From Asaia prunellae JCM 25354 (GTDB taxonomy: Bacteria; Pseudomonadota; Alphaproteobacteria; Acetobacterales; Acetobacteraceae), in the NCBI RefSeq assembly GCF_000613885.1, contig NZ_BAJV01000003.1, positions 180,281 to 244,280 on the forward strand: a stretch of 64,000 nt of DNA, read 5' to 3'. Made by a program: the position numbers and the translations under genes. This document shows, piece after piece, positions 21,188-31,850 of the stretch. Numbering within the stretch: position 1 is the first letter of the stretch; each line of letters opens with the position of its first letter. Under the pieces are notes generated by a model that saw only the letters and a program-made list of their open reading frames with translations, was not told where the DNA came from and did not search any database.

Positions 21188-21967
21188 TTATTCGCGTTCG
21201 ACCTGGAGCTTCTTGATGTTGGCGATCGCTTTTGCTGGATTCAGGCCCTTCGGGCAGGTTTGCGTACAGTTCATGATCGTTCTGCAGGCATAGAGCTTCA
21301 TGGAATCGTCCAAGGCCTCGAGACGTTCGCTCTTGTGATCGTCGCGGCTATCCATGATCCAGCGATTGGCGGCCAGAAGTGTGGCGGGACCAAGATAGCG
21401 GTCGCCATTCCACCAATAGGACGGGCAGGACGTGCTGCAGCAGAAACACAGAATGCATTCCCACATGCCGTCCAGTTTTTCGCGTTCTTCCACACTTTGC
21501 AGACGTTCGGTGTCGGGCGGTGGTGGTGTGTCGCTTTTCAGCCAGGGCTGGATTGATTCCAGCTGCGCATAGGCACCATTCAGATTGGGGACGAGATCTT
21601 TCACGACCGGCATATGCGGCAGCGGGTTGATCCTGACCGTTCCCTTGATTGAACTGATCGGTTTGAGGCAGGCGAGGGTATTTTCACCATCAATGTTCAT
21701 GGCGCAGGATCCACAGATCCCCTCGCGGCATGAGCGCCGGAATGTCAGTGACGCGTCGATATGGTCCTTGATGTACAGCAGTGCATCAAGAACCATCGGG
21801 CCGATCTTGTCGAGATCCAGTTCGTAGCTGTCCAGGCTCGGATTGGAATCGTCATCGGGCGACCAGCGATAGACCTGAAAAGTCGCCTTGCGTTTGGCTT
21901 CTGCAGGAGCCGGATAGAATTTGCCGGGGCGGGTCGTACTGTTTTTGGGCAGGCGAAGTTCAACCAT
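21188..21967 (-). CDS. sdhB: Succinate dehydrogenase iron-sulfur subunit
   Basis: The protein has 259 residues. It carries the [2Fe-2S] ligands [12 protein letters not shown] with the later Cys in NTLACL, and the [4Fe-4S]/[3Fe-4S] ligands [16 protein letters not shown] and [17 protein letters not shown]. It passes electrons from SdhA to the membrane quinone site in the TCA cycle and respiration (complex II). It is the last gene of sdhC-sdhD-sdhA-sdhB, 12 bases after sdhA. Its presence separates this organism from acetic acid bacteria such as Gluconobacter that lack succinate dehydrogenase. Confidence 0.97.
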   Translation of the reverse strand: MVELRLPKNSTTRPGKFYPAPAEAKRKATFQVYRWSPDDDSNPSLDSYELDLDKIGPMVLDALLYIKDHIDASLTFRRSCREGICGSCAMNIDGENTLACLKPISSIKGTVRINPLPHMPVVKDLVPNLNGAYAQLESIQPWLKSDTPPPPDTERLQSVEEREKLDGMWECILCFCCSTSCPSYWWNGDRYLGPATLLAANRWIMDSRDDHKSERLEALDDSMKLYACRTIMNCTQTCPKGLNPAKAIANIKKLQVERE

Positions 21968-21979
21968 GATACAGCTCCC

Positions 21980-23782
21980 TCAGTAAACGCGTTTCTTGGG
22001 CGGGAAAACCTCGACATCATTCGTCAGGGTCTGCATCCGCACCGGCCGGTAAAGCAGGTTTACCGTACCGTCCTTACCGAGATAGGAGACGGTATGTTTC
22101 ATCCAGTGTTCGTCATCGCGCTCAGGGTAGTCGTCATGCGCATGGGCGCCACGTGTTTCGTGACGGGCATAAGCGCTTTCGATAGTGACCGTGGCATTGG
22201 CCAGAAGATTGGCGAATTCGAGGGCTTCCATCAGATCGCTGTTCCAGATGAGCGAGCGATCGGACACACCCATGTGCTGTGCGTCTTCCCAGAGCTGATG
22301 GATCTTCTCGCACCCTTCTGCGAGCGATTTCGTATTGCGGAAAACGGCCGCATGGCTCTGCATAAGACGTTGCAGCCTTTCACGAAGCTCTGCCACAGTG
22401 AATTTACCTGAAGCGTAGCGTGTCTTGTCGAAGGCTTCGAGAATGGCCTCGCCCGCATTTTTCGGCAAAGGCGGGACAGGTGTGGTCGGATCAATGATCT
22501 CTGCTGCGCGTTTGCCTGCCGCACGCCCGAACACGATCAGATCAAGCAGCGAGTTGGTGCCCAGTCGATTGGCGCCATGCACCGAAACGCAGGCCGCTTC
22601 ACCAACGGCCATCAGGCCCGGTACGACCTGTTCGGGATTTTCCTCGGTCGGTCTCAGCACTTCACCGTGCAGATTGGTCGGCACACCGCCCATGTTGTAA
22701 TGCACGGTTGGCAGAACCGGAGCCGGCTCCTTTGTTACATCCACACCGGCAAAAATACGCGCGGTCTCAGAAATGCCAGGCAGGCGCTGATGCAGCAATT
22801 CAGGGCCAAGATGCTCCAGATGCAGCATGATGTGATCCTTTTTCGGACCACAGCCACGCCCTTCATTGATCTCGATGGTCATGGCGCGTGACACGACATC
22901 ACGTGAGGCGAGATCCTTGGCAGTCGGAGCGTAGCGCTCCATGAAGCGTTCGCCTTCCGAATTGGTCAGATAGCCACCTTCGCCACGACAGCCTTCTGTC
23001 AGCAGGCACCCTGCCGGAAAGATACCGGTCGGATGAAACTGGACGAATTCCATATCCTGTGTCGGTACCCCGGCACGCATGGCCAGTCCGCCGCCATCGC
23101 CCGTGCAGGAATGGGCCGAGGTGCAGCTCTGGAAGGCACGGCCATAGCCGCCCGTTGCCAGCACGACCGTCTTGGCGTTGAAGCGATGGATCGAGCCGTC
23201 ATCAAGGCACCAGGCCATGATACCGCGACAGGCGCCCTCCTCATCCATGATCAGGTCGAGCACGTAATATTCGACGAAGAAATCGACGCGATGTTTCAGG
23301 CATTGCTGATAGAGCGTGTGCAGGATGGCATGACCGGTGCGGTCAGCCGCTGCGCAGGCACGGGCAACCGGTGCCTTGCCGTATTCGCTCATATGGCCGC
23401 CAAAGGGACGCTGATAGATCTTGCCATCTTCGGTGCGCGAGAACGGCACACCGAAATGCTCCAGCTCCATAACAGCGCTCTCGGCCTCACGGCACATGAA
23501 CTCGATAGCGTCCTGATCACCCAGCCAGTCCGACCCTTTGACAGTGTCGTACATATGCCAGCGCCAGTTATCCTCTGACATGTTACCCAGAGAGGCGCCT
23601 ATGCCACCCTGTGCGGCAACCGTATGGCTGCGTGTCGGGAATACCTTGGTTACGCAGGCTGTGCGCAGACCACCCGCACCCATGCCCAGTGTCGCGCGCA
23701 GGCCGGAGCCCCCCGCGCCGACCACCACCACATCATAGGCATGATCGACAATGCGGTAGTTCTTGGCGGTATCCGCGCTCAT
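21980..23782 (-). CDS. sdhA: Succinate dehydrogenase flavoprotein subunit
   Basis: The protein has 600 residues. The FAD-binding [12 protein letters not shown] lies near the start, [11 protein letters not shown] contains the histidine for covalent FAD, and HPTG and the catalytic RGEGGYLTN follow. The arginine region [19 protein letters not shown] and the C-terminal domain end are also normal. It oxidises succinate to fumarate. The start codon overlaps the sdhD stop by one base (TAATG), so the two are translationally coupled. The length is typical of alphaproteobacterial SdhA and nothing is missing. Confidence 0.98.
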   Translation of the reverse strand: MSADTAKNYRIVDHAYDVVVVGAGGSGLRATLGMGAGGLRTACVTKVFPTRSHTVAAQGGIGASLGNMSEDNWRWHMYDTVKGSDWLGDQDAIEFMCREAESAVMELEHFGVPFSRTEDGKIYQRPFGGHMSEYGKAPVARACAAADRTGHAILHTLYQQCLKHRVDFFVEYYVLDLIMDEEGACRGIMAWCLDDGSIHRFNAKTVVLATGGYGRAFQSCTSAHSCTGDGGGLAMRAGVPTQDMEFVQFHPTGIFPAGCLLTEGCRGEGGYLTNSEGERFMERYAPTAKDLASRDVVSRAMTIEINEGRGCGPKKDHIMLHLEHLGPELLHQRLPGISETARIFAGVDVTKEPAPVLPTVHYNMGGVPTNLHGEVLRPTEENPEQVVPGLMAVGEAACVSVHGANRLGTNSLLDLIVFGRAAGKRAAEIIDPTTPVPPLPKNAGEAILEAFDKTRYASGKFTVAELRERLQRLMQSHAAVFRNTKSLAEGCEKIHQLWEDAQHMGVSDRSLIWNSDLMEALEFANLLANATVTIESAYARHETRGAHAHDDYPERDDEHWMKHTVSYLGKDGTVNLLYRPVRMQTLTNDVEVFPPKKRVY

Positions 23783-24186
23783 TATTTTGCCTCCGGCGTA
23801 CGGGTCATGAGGATGCGGGCCAGTGAGGCACAGCCCAGAGCCACGAAAAGCAGCGTGCTCAGACGAATGATCAGACGTAGCCAGACACGACGCCAGCCCC
23901 GTGAATAATCGGAGGCGATAACCTCAAGTCCAAGCTGGGCGTGACGGCCAGTAAGCCCGATCAGCAGGCCCAGCGGAGCCGCGTTATGCACGCGTCCTGC
24001 CCAGGCCAGAATAGCTTCACGGTCACGCCCGGCAAGGCGCAGGATCTGCGCCACCCCCCAGATTGAGAGCGGCCCCAGAAGCAGGGCAGAGACACGTTCT
24101 GCCGTCCAGTGTTCGGCCCCATCAGGCAGGCCACCCAGCCCTTTGGCACGCGCCAGAGGCGTGCGCATATCGGAAAGGCGGTTCAT
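23782..24186 (-). CDS. sdhD: Succinate dehydrogenase membrane anchor subunit
   Basis: The protein has 134 residues with three hydrophobic helices. [36 protein letters not shown] (the family H-x-x-x-G-L-x-x-x-x-x-DY pattern supplying a haem or quinone-site residue) and a last helix [19 protein letters not shown] are visible. It anchors SdhAB to the inner membrane. The start overlaps the sdhC stop by four bases (ATGA), and its own stop overlaps sdhA. Confidence 0.93.
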   Translation of the reverse strand: MNRLSDMRTPLARAKGLGGLPDGAEHWTAERVSALLLGPLSIWGVAQILRLAGRDREAILAWAGRVHNAAPLGLLIGLTGRHAQLGLEVIASDYSRGWRRVWLRLIIRLSTLLFVALGCASLARILMTRTPEAK

Positions 24187-24644
24187 GCGCGAGTTCCCTT
24201 GTTACGAAGCCGGGTGAGGGTCACGAATGCTGTGGTCAGAAAGACGCAGAGCCCGGCGGTCACAAAAACCGAGCGTCGGCCATCCGCGTCAATTTCCTTT
24301 TTCTCGAAGCGTGAGCCGCTATCCCATATCAGATGGCGGATACTGGCAACGAAATGATAGGTTGTGGCCACGCCCCAGCCCAGAAAGATGAGACGGCCGA
24401 GAGGATTGGTCGCAACCCGCTGCGCACGGGAAAAGGCGCGCGGCCCCTGTGCAAGGGCAGCCAGCCACGTAACGGCTAGTCCTGCACCAAGAGAGGAGAC
24501 GACGCCCGCCATGCGATTGCCTATCGAAAGCGCCATGGAAAGGCGAAAACGATAAACATCCAGATGGGGAGACATGGGACGCCGAATGGCCTGCCCCTCA
24601 GTGTCGGTGCCGTGATAGAACGCTTCACGTCCGTCGGAAGCCAT
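24183..24644 (-). CDS. sdhC: Succinate dehydrogenase cytochrome b556 subunit
   Basis: About 153 residues. RRPMSPHLDVYRFRLSMALS with the following IGNRMAG is the SdhC signature, and HFVASIRHLIWDSG gives the haem-ligand histidine motif (H-x(3)-G/S-x-R-H-L). Three hydrophobic segments are present. I chose 24644 (MASDGREAF) because GAGG lies 8 bases upstream; the longer reading from 24725 adds a non-conserved stretch. It is the first gene of the sdh operon, whose promoter should lie between 24645 and 24890. Confidence 0.92.
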   Translation of the reverse strand: MASDGREAFYHGTDTEGQAIRRPMSPHLDVYRFRLSMALSIGNRMAGVVSSLGAGLAVTWLAALAQGPRAFSRAQRVATNPLGRLIFLGWGVATTYHFVASIRHLIWDSGSRFEKKEIDADGRRSVFVTAGLCVFLTTAFVTLTRLRNKGTRA

Positions 24645-24890
24645 GGCGATACCTCGGTATTCTGTCTTCGATCCAAGCGATAACTTACCCCACATAGTCG
24701 CATTGGGGTGGTTCGTCATGTGCATATTGATGTGAGAATCGGCACTGATTTTGTCTTATATATCATGCAATTTCGGCGCATTCGCATCTGAAACCTCTCA
24801 CCAAGGCGTGACGCCTTTTCGGGCGCGCGTTACGATCTTGCGTGATAGGACAGGTTGAAAGCTGAATTGCGTGATGACAGAGAGAGGCTG

Positions 24891-26021
24891 ATGTCAGAAC
24901 TGAATCTTGCCGAGGCAATCCCTGGTACTTCGAGCGGTGTATTTCGCGCTTATCAGCGCCTGATAGCGCAGGGGCAGATCGAGGCAGACCCAGCCCAGAG
25001 ACGTGCAGCCGAGGCGCTTGATAATCTGGCTCAGGCCTTGCAGACGCGGCATGAGAGCAGGGACGGGTTGTTCTCGCGACTTTCTAGGCGGCGCCCGGCG
25101 CCGATCAGAGGTCTCTATCTGGTGGGCGAGGTCGGGCGTGGGAAGACCATGCTCATGGATCTGTTTTGTCGGGAAGTTGCCGTTTCAAAAAAGCGGCGTA
25201 TTCACTTTCATGTCTTCATGCAGGAAGTCCTGCGCGCTCTGCACAAGGGGCAGACGCAGGGGCAGCGCCGCGAAGACCCTGTGAGGGAACTGGCCCAGAA
25301 GGTTCATGAACAGAACGACCTGCTCTGTTTTGATGAGTTCCAGATCAATGACATGTCAGATGCGGTTCTGGTGCTTCGTCTGCTTGATATGATCATGGAG
25401 CTCGGTACGGTCGTGGTGGCGACATCAAATACCGCGCCTGCTGACCTCATGAAGAACCAGGTACAGAACCGTTCGACCATGAGGCCTTATCTGGAGGCGT
25501 TTTCGGCGCATATGACGGTACTGACGCTGCAATCGGCGCGTGATTATCGCCGTGGACGCGAACTGGATAGTGAGAGATGGCTTGCGCCGCTTTCAGAAGA
25601 AAACAGCGCGCATCTGCGTCAGCGATTTGAAGTCCTGACTGAGGGAAAAGCCGAGCCTGGCTTTGTCATGATAGGGTCACGCCGTGTGGTCGTGCCGTCC
25701 TGCTCCCGCAACATTGCCTGGTTCAGTTTTGAGGATCTCTGTGGAGCCGCGCTTGGACCTGCGGATTATCTCGCAATTGCCGCCCGCTTCAGTACGCTGT
25801 TTGTTGATGATATTCCCGCGCTTGTGCCTGATCAGTTCGACAAGGCGCGACGTTTTATCAATCTGATCGATGTGATGTATGAAAATCATACGATCCTGTT
25901 TGCGACCGCAGCTTCCCAGCCCGAGACACTTTATCAAAGCGGTGAAAATGCAAAGGCTTTCGAACGCACGGTGTCGCGTCTTGAAGAGATGCGATCGAGT
26001 GGCTGGCGGGAGACGGAATAG
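24891..26021 (+). CDS. zapE: Cell division protein ZapE / AFG1-like ATPase
   Basis: About 376 residues. It has Walker A GEVGRGKTML, the family signature RRIHFHVFMQEV, the Walker B region LLCFDEFQINDMSDA, then VVVATSNTAPADL and FVDDIPAL. AFG1/ZapE proteins are P-loop ATPases. In E. coli ZapE acts at the division ring under stress, and the mitochondrial homologue works in respiratory-complex quality control. ATG 24891 follows GAGAGG; a TTG at 24855 is an alternative. It is divergent from sdhC, and this zapE-sdh pairing is common in alphaproteobacteria. Confidence 0.93.
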   Translation: MSELNLAEAIPGTSSGVFRAYQRLIAQGQIEADPAQRRAAEALDNLAQALQTRHESRDGLFSRLSRRRPAPIRGLYLVGEVGRGKTMLMDLFCREVAVSKKRRIHFHVFMQEVLRALHKGQTQGQRREDPVRELAQKVHEQNDLLCFDEFQINDMSDAVLVLRLLDMIMELGTVVVATSNTAPADLMKNQVQNRSTMRPYLEAFSAHMTVLTLQSARDYRRGRELDSERWLAPLSEENSAHLRQRFEVLTEGKAEPGFVMIGSRRVVVPSCSRNIAWFSFEDLCGAALGPADYLAIAARFSTLFVDDIPALVPDQFDKARRFINLIDVMYENHTILFATAASQPETLYQSGENAKAFERTVSRLEEMRSSGWRETE

Positions 26022-26330
26022 GGACGCAAGTCTGAACGATTCCTGTCTCGCATGAATTCCTAGACCCTGTCTCGGCGGAACATTTACCAGAAAAACCGTG
26101 CGTTTTTATTCAGGGTCCGTTTCTGCAGTCAGACCCTGCTCAGGGAATGGGGGTGCTGCTGCTTGTGCGTATCGTCTGTTTTAGTCCAGGTCAGGCGACA
26201 CGACTGGCACGGCAGTAAGACCGCATATTTTCACACTCGAAATTGAAGTGACATTTTTTGTCACGGTCTCTTTATAGATGAGAATGATACACCTTCGCAT
26301 CTCGAAGTAAAGATGCGGTAAATCTTCTTC
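26022..26330. other. Intergenic region upstream of the TonB receptor
   Basis: About 310 bases between zapE and the TonB-receptor gene. It holds the inverted repeat at 26249-26264 (listed separately) and TGAGAATGAT near 26279, which resembles half of a Fur/iron box. No supported ORF. Confidence 0.5.
26249..26264. promoter_or_regulatory. Inverted repeat GTGAC-N6-GTCAC, possible operator
   Basis: A perfect 5-base inverted repeat with a 6-base T-rich spacer lies 67-82 bases upstream of the TonB-receptor start. Its position fits a regulator site in the promoter region. The binding protein is unknown, and such a short repeat can occur by chance. Confidence 0.3.
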
Positions 26331-28726
26331 ATGAAGGCCGTAAAAATGGAATCCCGTATCCGACTCCGATCATCGGCGTCAGTTGTCGCTGGTCTTACGT
26401 TTCTCTGTAGTGGTTCATATCTTTCGTCCGCTGAGGCTGCGTCATCGAATGATTTGTCCGACGGAAAACAGAAGCCGCGTATAGAACCGGAAGCGGGTTC
26501 CGGCAAAGAAGTTCAGGATATAACCCACGCCCGGTCATTGAATGATACCAGGAGTCTGGATAAAGGCTCCGTTCCTTCAGGGGAGGAACATATCCTTGTT
26601 ACCGGGAGCAGAATGAACATTCTGCGGGAGCCTGTCGGGCTGGGTCGTATGCCTGAGGATGTGATGCATACGCCGCAGACCATCAATGTCGTGCCTCAGG
26701 CCTTGATGGAACAGCAGAATGTCAAATCGCTCGATGAGGCGCTCCGGAATGTGCCCGGTATCACGGCCTCGGTCGGTGAGGGTGAAGGCGGCATGTCGGG
26801 TGATCAGTTCCTGATCCGTGGATTTCAGGCGCAGAACGATATTTATGAGAACGGTCTGCGCGATTTCGGTGTCTATACGCGTGACAGCTTCTATTACGAT
26901 CATGTGGCAGTGATAAAAGGCCCGTCATCCGAAGTGTTCGGCAATGGAACCACTGGCGGCGCCATCAATATTGTGACCAAGGCCCCGCATAGCGGCAACA
27001 GCTATGCAGCGAATTTTTCGGGTGGGACAGGGTCCTATTATCGCGGCACGATTGATATCAATCGCCAGCTGACTGAAACGATTGCCGTCCGTCTTTCCGC
27101 CATGGGAAACAGCAATGACGTTGTCGGGCGTGATGCCGTGTTTTCGCATCGCTGGGGTATTGCGCCCTCGATCACTTTCGGAGTGGGAAAGAAAATATCC
27201 TATACACTCGATTACTTTCATCAGAATGATAATCGTATCCCGGATTATGGTGTCTGGGTTGTGACAAAACCGGGAACGTCGATAGGTCGCCCCCTTACAG
27301 AATTCGGGCTGCCGCGGACCAACTGGTACGGTACGACTTTCGACAAGGATAATATCAGCACTGATATGATCACGGGTCGTCTGACCGCCAAGGTTCTGCC
27401 TTGGTTGACGCTTAGCAACGATACGAAGGGCGGCATTTATCATCGCTATTTTTCCGCATCGCAGTCGAATTGCAATGTGGCCTGTACGCGTGCCTTTTTC
27501 TCTGATGCGCCGCAGACAGCAAAAATTGTCCGTAATGGCGGGTTGGGCGGTCCCAATCCTTACAGGCAAAGTGACTGGTCGATCCAGAATGTCTTTTCAG
27601 GGGTCGCGCGTTTTAGGACAGGTTCGATCAGGCACGAGCTGATCAGCGGGTTTGATATCGAGCATGTTGAGGATCATCGAAAGAATTACCCCTATAACAT
27701 GACCCGCGGCGGCACGAACCTGCTTGATCCGTCGGCAATCGTACCAGGCTGGAACGTCTGAATTGTGCGCAAAATCCTGCCGGGCTCGCCAATATACCGA
27801 ACGGTGTCGGCAAGAAATGCTACAAGCATGGTGCCGCGACGGATATCGGTTTTTTCTTTTCTGATCAGATCTGGCTCACGAAATGGTTTTCGGTCAAAGG
27901 CGGTTTCCGTCTCGATCAGTGGTGGAGTGACTACTCTGCGACAGGTGGGGTGAAGACGACGCCAGACAGTCATTTTTCACAGTCCGAACTGACCGTGAAC
28001 CCGACTGTAAGCCTCATGTACACGCCGAATGATGACATTATGGTGTATTTCAACTGGGCGGAATCAACCACTCCGACAAGCCTGTACGTCACCAATAGTA
28101 ATGCGCCCTATCTGACAGATAACGGCTTCTCACCCGAGCGCAGCAGACTTTATGAATTAGGGGCGAAATACAACGCCTTCAATGGCCGCATGGGCTTTAC
28201 AGCGGCGCTTTTCCGTCTGGAGAAAAGCAATGCGACGCTCACTGATCCGACGACTGGCGATGTGTCGTCTTCATCCGATCAGCAGCGCAACCAGGGTCTC
28301 GAACTGAGCGCATCAGGGAATATTACCAAACACTGGAGTGTGATCGGGACCTATGCGCTCTATGACAGCAGCGTTACCGGGTCGAACACGCCAGCCAATC
28401 TTGGTAAACGCATTCAATATGTGCCCAAGAATTCCGCAACGTTATGGACTACCTACGATATCGCGCCGCAAACACCTTATAATGTCAGCGTGGGTGGTGG
28501 TATTACCTGGCGTCAGGGTGTCTGGCTTGATGCAGCCAATACGGCGCGTGTCCCAGCGACAGTTAATTTCGATGCCGTGATTTCGCATACGATCTCCAAG
28601 CACTGGAAGATCGCCATGAACGGGTACAATCTGGGCAATCGCCTGAATTACAGTAATCTGTTCAGCAATCGTGTGACACCAAGCATAGGCAGATCGTTTC
28701 TGTTCAACATTGCGGCTACCTACTGA
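26331..28726 (+). pseudogene. TonB-dependent siderophore receptor, broken by one frameshift
   Basis: The first frame (26331-27760) has a signal peptide, a plug domain (MPEDVMHTPQTINVVPQALM, DEALRNVPGITASVGEGEGG, GFQAQNDIYENGLRD) and IKGPSSEVFGNGTTGGAINI. The second frame resumes NCAQNPAGLANIPNGVGKKC and continues through beta-barrel strands to the C-terminal aromatic end RSFLFNIAATY. The joined length of about 798 residues is typical of FhuA/FiuA-like ferric-siderophore receptors. The break at 27760 (GTCTG/AATTGT) is repaired by one extra G. It is outer-membrane and TonB-energised, probably iron-regulated. ATG 26346 is an alternative start. Confidence 0.85.
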
Positions 28727-28843
28727 ACAGAGGGGTTCTCTTAAGCACCCGCAATCTCCGGTTTTCATGATCGGGCAGTGCGGGATCCCCTCCCGATTAT
28801 CGGCTGAGTGATCATCCGGCATAGGGGCGGATAGAGAGCGGAA

Positions 28844-28883
28844 AAAAGGCCTGCCTCTTTGTAGGACGGGAGGCAGGCCTTTT
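28844..28883. terminator. Strong bidirectional terminator
   Basis: A 14-bp perfect stem (AAAAGGCCTGCCTC at 28844-28857 with GAGGCAGGCCTTTT at 28870-28883) with a 12-base loop. The A-run on one side and T-run on the other suit termination from both strands, between the TonB receptor and the convergent dcp gene. Confidence 0.92.
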
Positions 28884-28887
28884 GATA

Positions 28888-31011
28888 TTATTTCGCGTCG
28901 GGCAGCAGGCCACGATGAGCGAGCATGGGTCCGATCTCCGGATCCTTGCCATAGAAGGCCTTGAACATCGGGCCGTAATCCATGGTGTGGCCCTTCGACA
29001 GGATCATGTCACGGAAGCGTTGGCCGTTTTCGCGCGTCAGACCACCATGAGCCTTGAACCAGGAGAATACGTCCTGATCAAGCATCTCGGTCCAGAGATA
29101 GGCGTAATAACCGGCTGAATAGCCATTGCCCCAGATATGCAGGAAGTAGCTGGAACGATAGCGCGGCGGCACATTGGCGACGTCGAGACCGGTGTCGTTG
29201 AGCGCCTTGGCTTCGAACTGATCAACATCCTGACGGGGTGCGTCTGCTGACAGACCATGCCATGACATGTCGAGCTGGGCAGCCGCCACAATTTCACCCA
29301 GCGCATAGCCCTGATTGAAATGCGCGGCTTTCTTGATCTTTTCGACCAGTTCGGCCGGCATCGGGGCCCCTGTCTTGTAGTGACGGGCGTAATGCGCGAA
29401 CACTTTCGGGTCCATCGCCCAGTTCTCGTTGAACTGGGACGGGAATTCCACGAAATCGCGTGCCACTTCCGTGCCCGAAAGCGACGGATAGGTCTGGCTG
29501 GCAAACAGGCCGTGCAGTGCGTGACCGAATTCATGGAACATGGTCGTCACGTCATCAGACGTGATGAGCTGCGGCTGGCCCGGAGCCGCCTTGGTGAAAT
29601 TCGCCACGTTATAGATCACAGGGCGCGTCTTCAGCAGGTCGCTCTGACCCACGAAATTCGACATCCAGGCGCCACCCGATTTGTTGTCGCGCTTGAAATA
29701 GTCGAAATACATCAGGCCGAGCGGCGAGCCATCCTTGTCCTTCACCTCGAAGACCATGACATCCGGATTATAGACGGGGATATCCTTGCGCGGTTCGAAA
29801 GTAATTCCATAAAGCTGGTTGGCTGCATAGAACACGCCGTCAGTCAGCACGGTGTGCAGCTCGAAATAGGGCTTTACGTCATTCTGGTTGAGGTCGAATT
29901 TCTGCTTGCGCACGCGCTCGGCATAGAAATCCCAGTCCCAGGGTTTGAGTGTGAAATTCTGATGATCCTCACCGATCGCCTTCTGCAACTCGGCGGCTTC
30001 GCGATGCTGCTCGGCTGCGGTTGCGGGAACGAGCTGGTGGATGAAGCTGTTCACAGCCGCCGGGGTCCTGGCCATCTGGTCATACAGCGTATAGGCGGCA
30101 TAGCTCGAATAGCCGAAGAGCGCGGCTTTTTCAGCGCGCAGCTGGGCAATTTCTGCAATTGTCTGGCGCGTATCGTTGGCATCGCCTTTTTCAGCGCGTG
30201 TCCAGCTCTGATTGAACAGGGCTTCACGCGTGCTGCGATCGCTCAGCGAAGCCAGATCGGGCTGCTGGGTCGTGTTCTGCAGCGGTAGAACATATTTGCC
30301 GCTCAGCTTGCGGCCTTCGGCGGCTTTCTGGGCGGAGGCAATGGCGCCGTCATCAAGCCCGGCAAGAGCCTCTTTCCTGTCGACCACAAGGGCGCCAGCC
30401 TTGGCGCTGGCGATCAGCTTCTGGTTATAGGCCGTTTCCAGTTTCGAGAGCTGGGTGTTGATTGCCCGCAGCTTCTGCTGGTCAGGGTGAGAAAGTTCGG
30501 CGCCCGAATGGACGAATTGCTGATAGGTCACCTCAAGCACCATCGCCTGCTCGGGGTTCAGGTTCAGCTTGGCGCGGTTGTCGTAAAGAGTCTTCACGCG
30601 GTGGAAAAGCTTCGGGTTGAGAAAGATCTCGTCCGAATGCTGGCTGAGCTTGGGCGCTTCCTTGCTGTCGATGGCGTCCATGGCGTCATCCTTGTCAGCC
30701 GAATAGACGCCGGAGAACACGTTCTGCACGCGGTCCAGCAACTGGCCCGAACGCTCCATGGCAACAATCGTGTTGTCGAAGGTCGGCGCCGCCTTGTTGT
30801 TGGCGATCGCCTGCATTTCCTTCAGCTGGTCTGCCATGCCTTTTTCAAAGGCTGGCACATAGTCGCTGTCCTTGATCTTGTCGAAGGGAGGAGCCTGATA
30901 GGGAAGGGGGCTCGCCTGATAGAACGGATTGCCCGGAGCGGCCAGAGCAGTAGAGGCAAGAAGAGGCATGGCAACAGCTGCCAGCGCGGCAGCATGTTTG
31001 AAAACGGACAT
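28888..31011 (-). CDS. dcp: M3-family peptidyl-dipeptidase (Dcp-like), exported
   Basis: About 707 residues. A signal peptide (MSVFKHAAALAAVAMPLLAS, cleaved after TALAA) is followed by the long helical M3 domain. The zinc site is MFHEFGHALHGLFA (HExxH), with the third-ligand glutamate in the downstream RDFVEFPSQ region. The C-terminal GYSAGYYAYLWTEMLDQDVF is typical of Dcp. It removes C-terminal dipeptides from peptides. E. coli Dcp lacks a Sec signal, so this periplasmic form is the variant seen in many proteobacteria. ATG 31011 is preferred to an upstream GTG-region extension. Confidence 0.93.
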   Translation of the reverse strand: MSVFKHAAALAAVAMPLLASTALAAPGNPFYQASPLPYQAPPFDKIKDSDYVPAFEKGMADQLKEMQAIANNKAAPTFDNTIVAMERSGQLLDRVQNVFSGVYSADKDDAMDAIDSKEAPKLSQHSDEIFLNPKLFHRVKTLYDNRAKLNLNPEQAMVLEVTYQQFVHSGAELSHPDQQKLRAINTQLSKLETAYNQKLIASAKAGALVVDRKEALAGLDDGAIASAQKAAEGRKLSGKYVLPLQNTTQQPDLASLSDRSTREALFNQSWTRAEKGDANDTRQTIAEIAQLRAEKAALFGYSSYAAYTLYDQMARTPAAVNSFIHQLVPATAAEQHREAAELQKAIGEDHQNFTLKPWDWDFYAERVRKQKFDLNQNDVKPYFELHTVLTDGVFYAANQLYGITFEPRKDIPVYNPDVMVFEVKDKDGSPLGLMYFDYFKRDNKSGGAWMSNFVGQSDLLKTRPVIYNVANFTKAAPGQPQLITSDDVTTMFHEFGHALHGLFASQTYPSLSGTEVARDFVEFPSQFNENWAMDPKVFAHYARHYKTGAPMPAELVEKIKKAAHFNQGYALGEIVAAAQLDMSWHGLSADAPRQDVDQFEAKALNDTGLDVANVPPRYRSSYFLHIWGNGYSAGYYAYLWTEMLDQDVFSWFKAHGGLTRENGQRFRDMILSKGHTMDYGPMFKAFYGKDPEIGPMLAHRGLLPDAK

Positions 31012-31107
31012 GAAAAGGGATCCTACGATCGTAACATGATACGTTACCGTAGGTAGGAAAGGCGAGAGCGTCAAACCCGTCCGTTACGCTCCCTCTTCGA
31101 TTGGTTG

Positions 31108-31710
31108 TTATGATTGTGCTTCATCGTCATCCAGCATCCGCAATGTCGCGCCGCGCAGCAGATCCTGCAAGCTGCCGGTGACAGGGATCAGATTGCCCGC
31201 AGGCACCTGAATCTCGAGAGCTGCACCGTTTTCGTCAAACTGGCAGCTTTCCTGTGTCGCGCCCCATTCGGTCAATCGCGCCTGAATGATCGGCAGGATA
31301 CCAAAAGAGGCATGAAAGCCGATGCGCCGCATGGGTACGATCTCGACCGTTTCTGCCTGTTTCAGGCATGAGGCTGCAGCGCCTCCGTAAGCGCGCACCA
31401 GCCCTCCTGCACCGAGCTTGATTCCGCCGAACCACCGTACAACGATGACAGCGACCCGATCGAATTCCTGTGAATCGATCGCCTGCAATATAGGTCGTCC
31501 TGCCGTGCCGCCGGGCTCTCCGTCATCGAAGCTTCGATAGCGTCCGCCAAGCCGCCAGGCCCAGCAATTATGTGTGGCATCGGGGACGCTTATACGGGCG
31601 AAGAACGCGGCGGCATCATCTTCATGCGCTATTGGCGTGGCATGTACGCGGAACAGGCTTTTTTTCACGACCGTATCCAGCTGCGTTTCGGCGACCAGTG
31701 TCTGGGTCAT
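31108..31710 (-). CDS. YigZ/IMPACT-family protein
   Basis: The protein has 200 residues. The N-terminal domain shows KKSLFRVHATPIAHEDDAAAFF, HNCWAWRLGGRYRSFDDGEP, GTAGRPILQAI and VIVVRWFGGIKLGAGGLVRAYG, which are the UPF0029/IMPACT signatures. A C-terminal ferredoxin-like domain follows. Family members bind ribosomes or nucleic acid in some organisms, but the biochemical function is not settled. It lies between dcp and radA on the same strand. Confidence 0.92.
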   Translation of the reverse strand: MTQTLVAETQLDTVVKKSLFRVHATPIAHEDDAAAFFARISVPDATHNCWAWRLGGRYRSFDDGEPGGTAGRPILQAIDSQEFDRVAVIVVRWFGGIKLGAGGLVRAYGGAAASCLKQAETVEIVPMRRIGFHASFGILPIIQARLTEWGATQESCQFDENGAALEIQVPAGNLIPVTGSLQDLLRGATLRMLDDDEAQS

Positions 31711-31850
31711 GAGGTTTCTCCTGCCATTGTCCTTTGCGGATCTTGTTGAGATACTGAATCTGCGGGTCAGGAAGCAGCATTGCCGTAATTTTGCAAGCAG
31801 ACGCCACCCGCTTGGACAGCTTTGCTGTCAGAGGGGGTCTTTCTGGTCGT

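Noticed and set aside
28739..28843. Additional small gene after the TonB receptor
   Set aside because: Only very short open frames without SD or motifs; the region is explained as untranslated sequence leading to the terminator.
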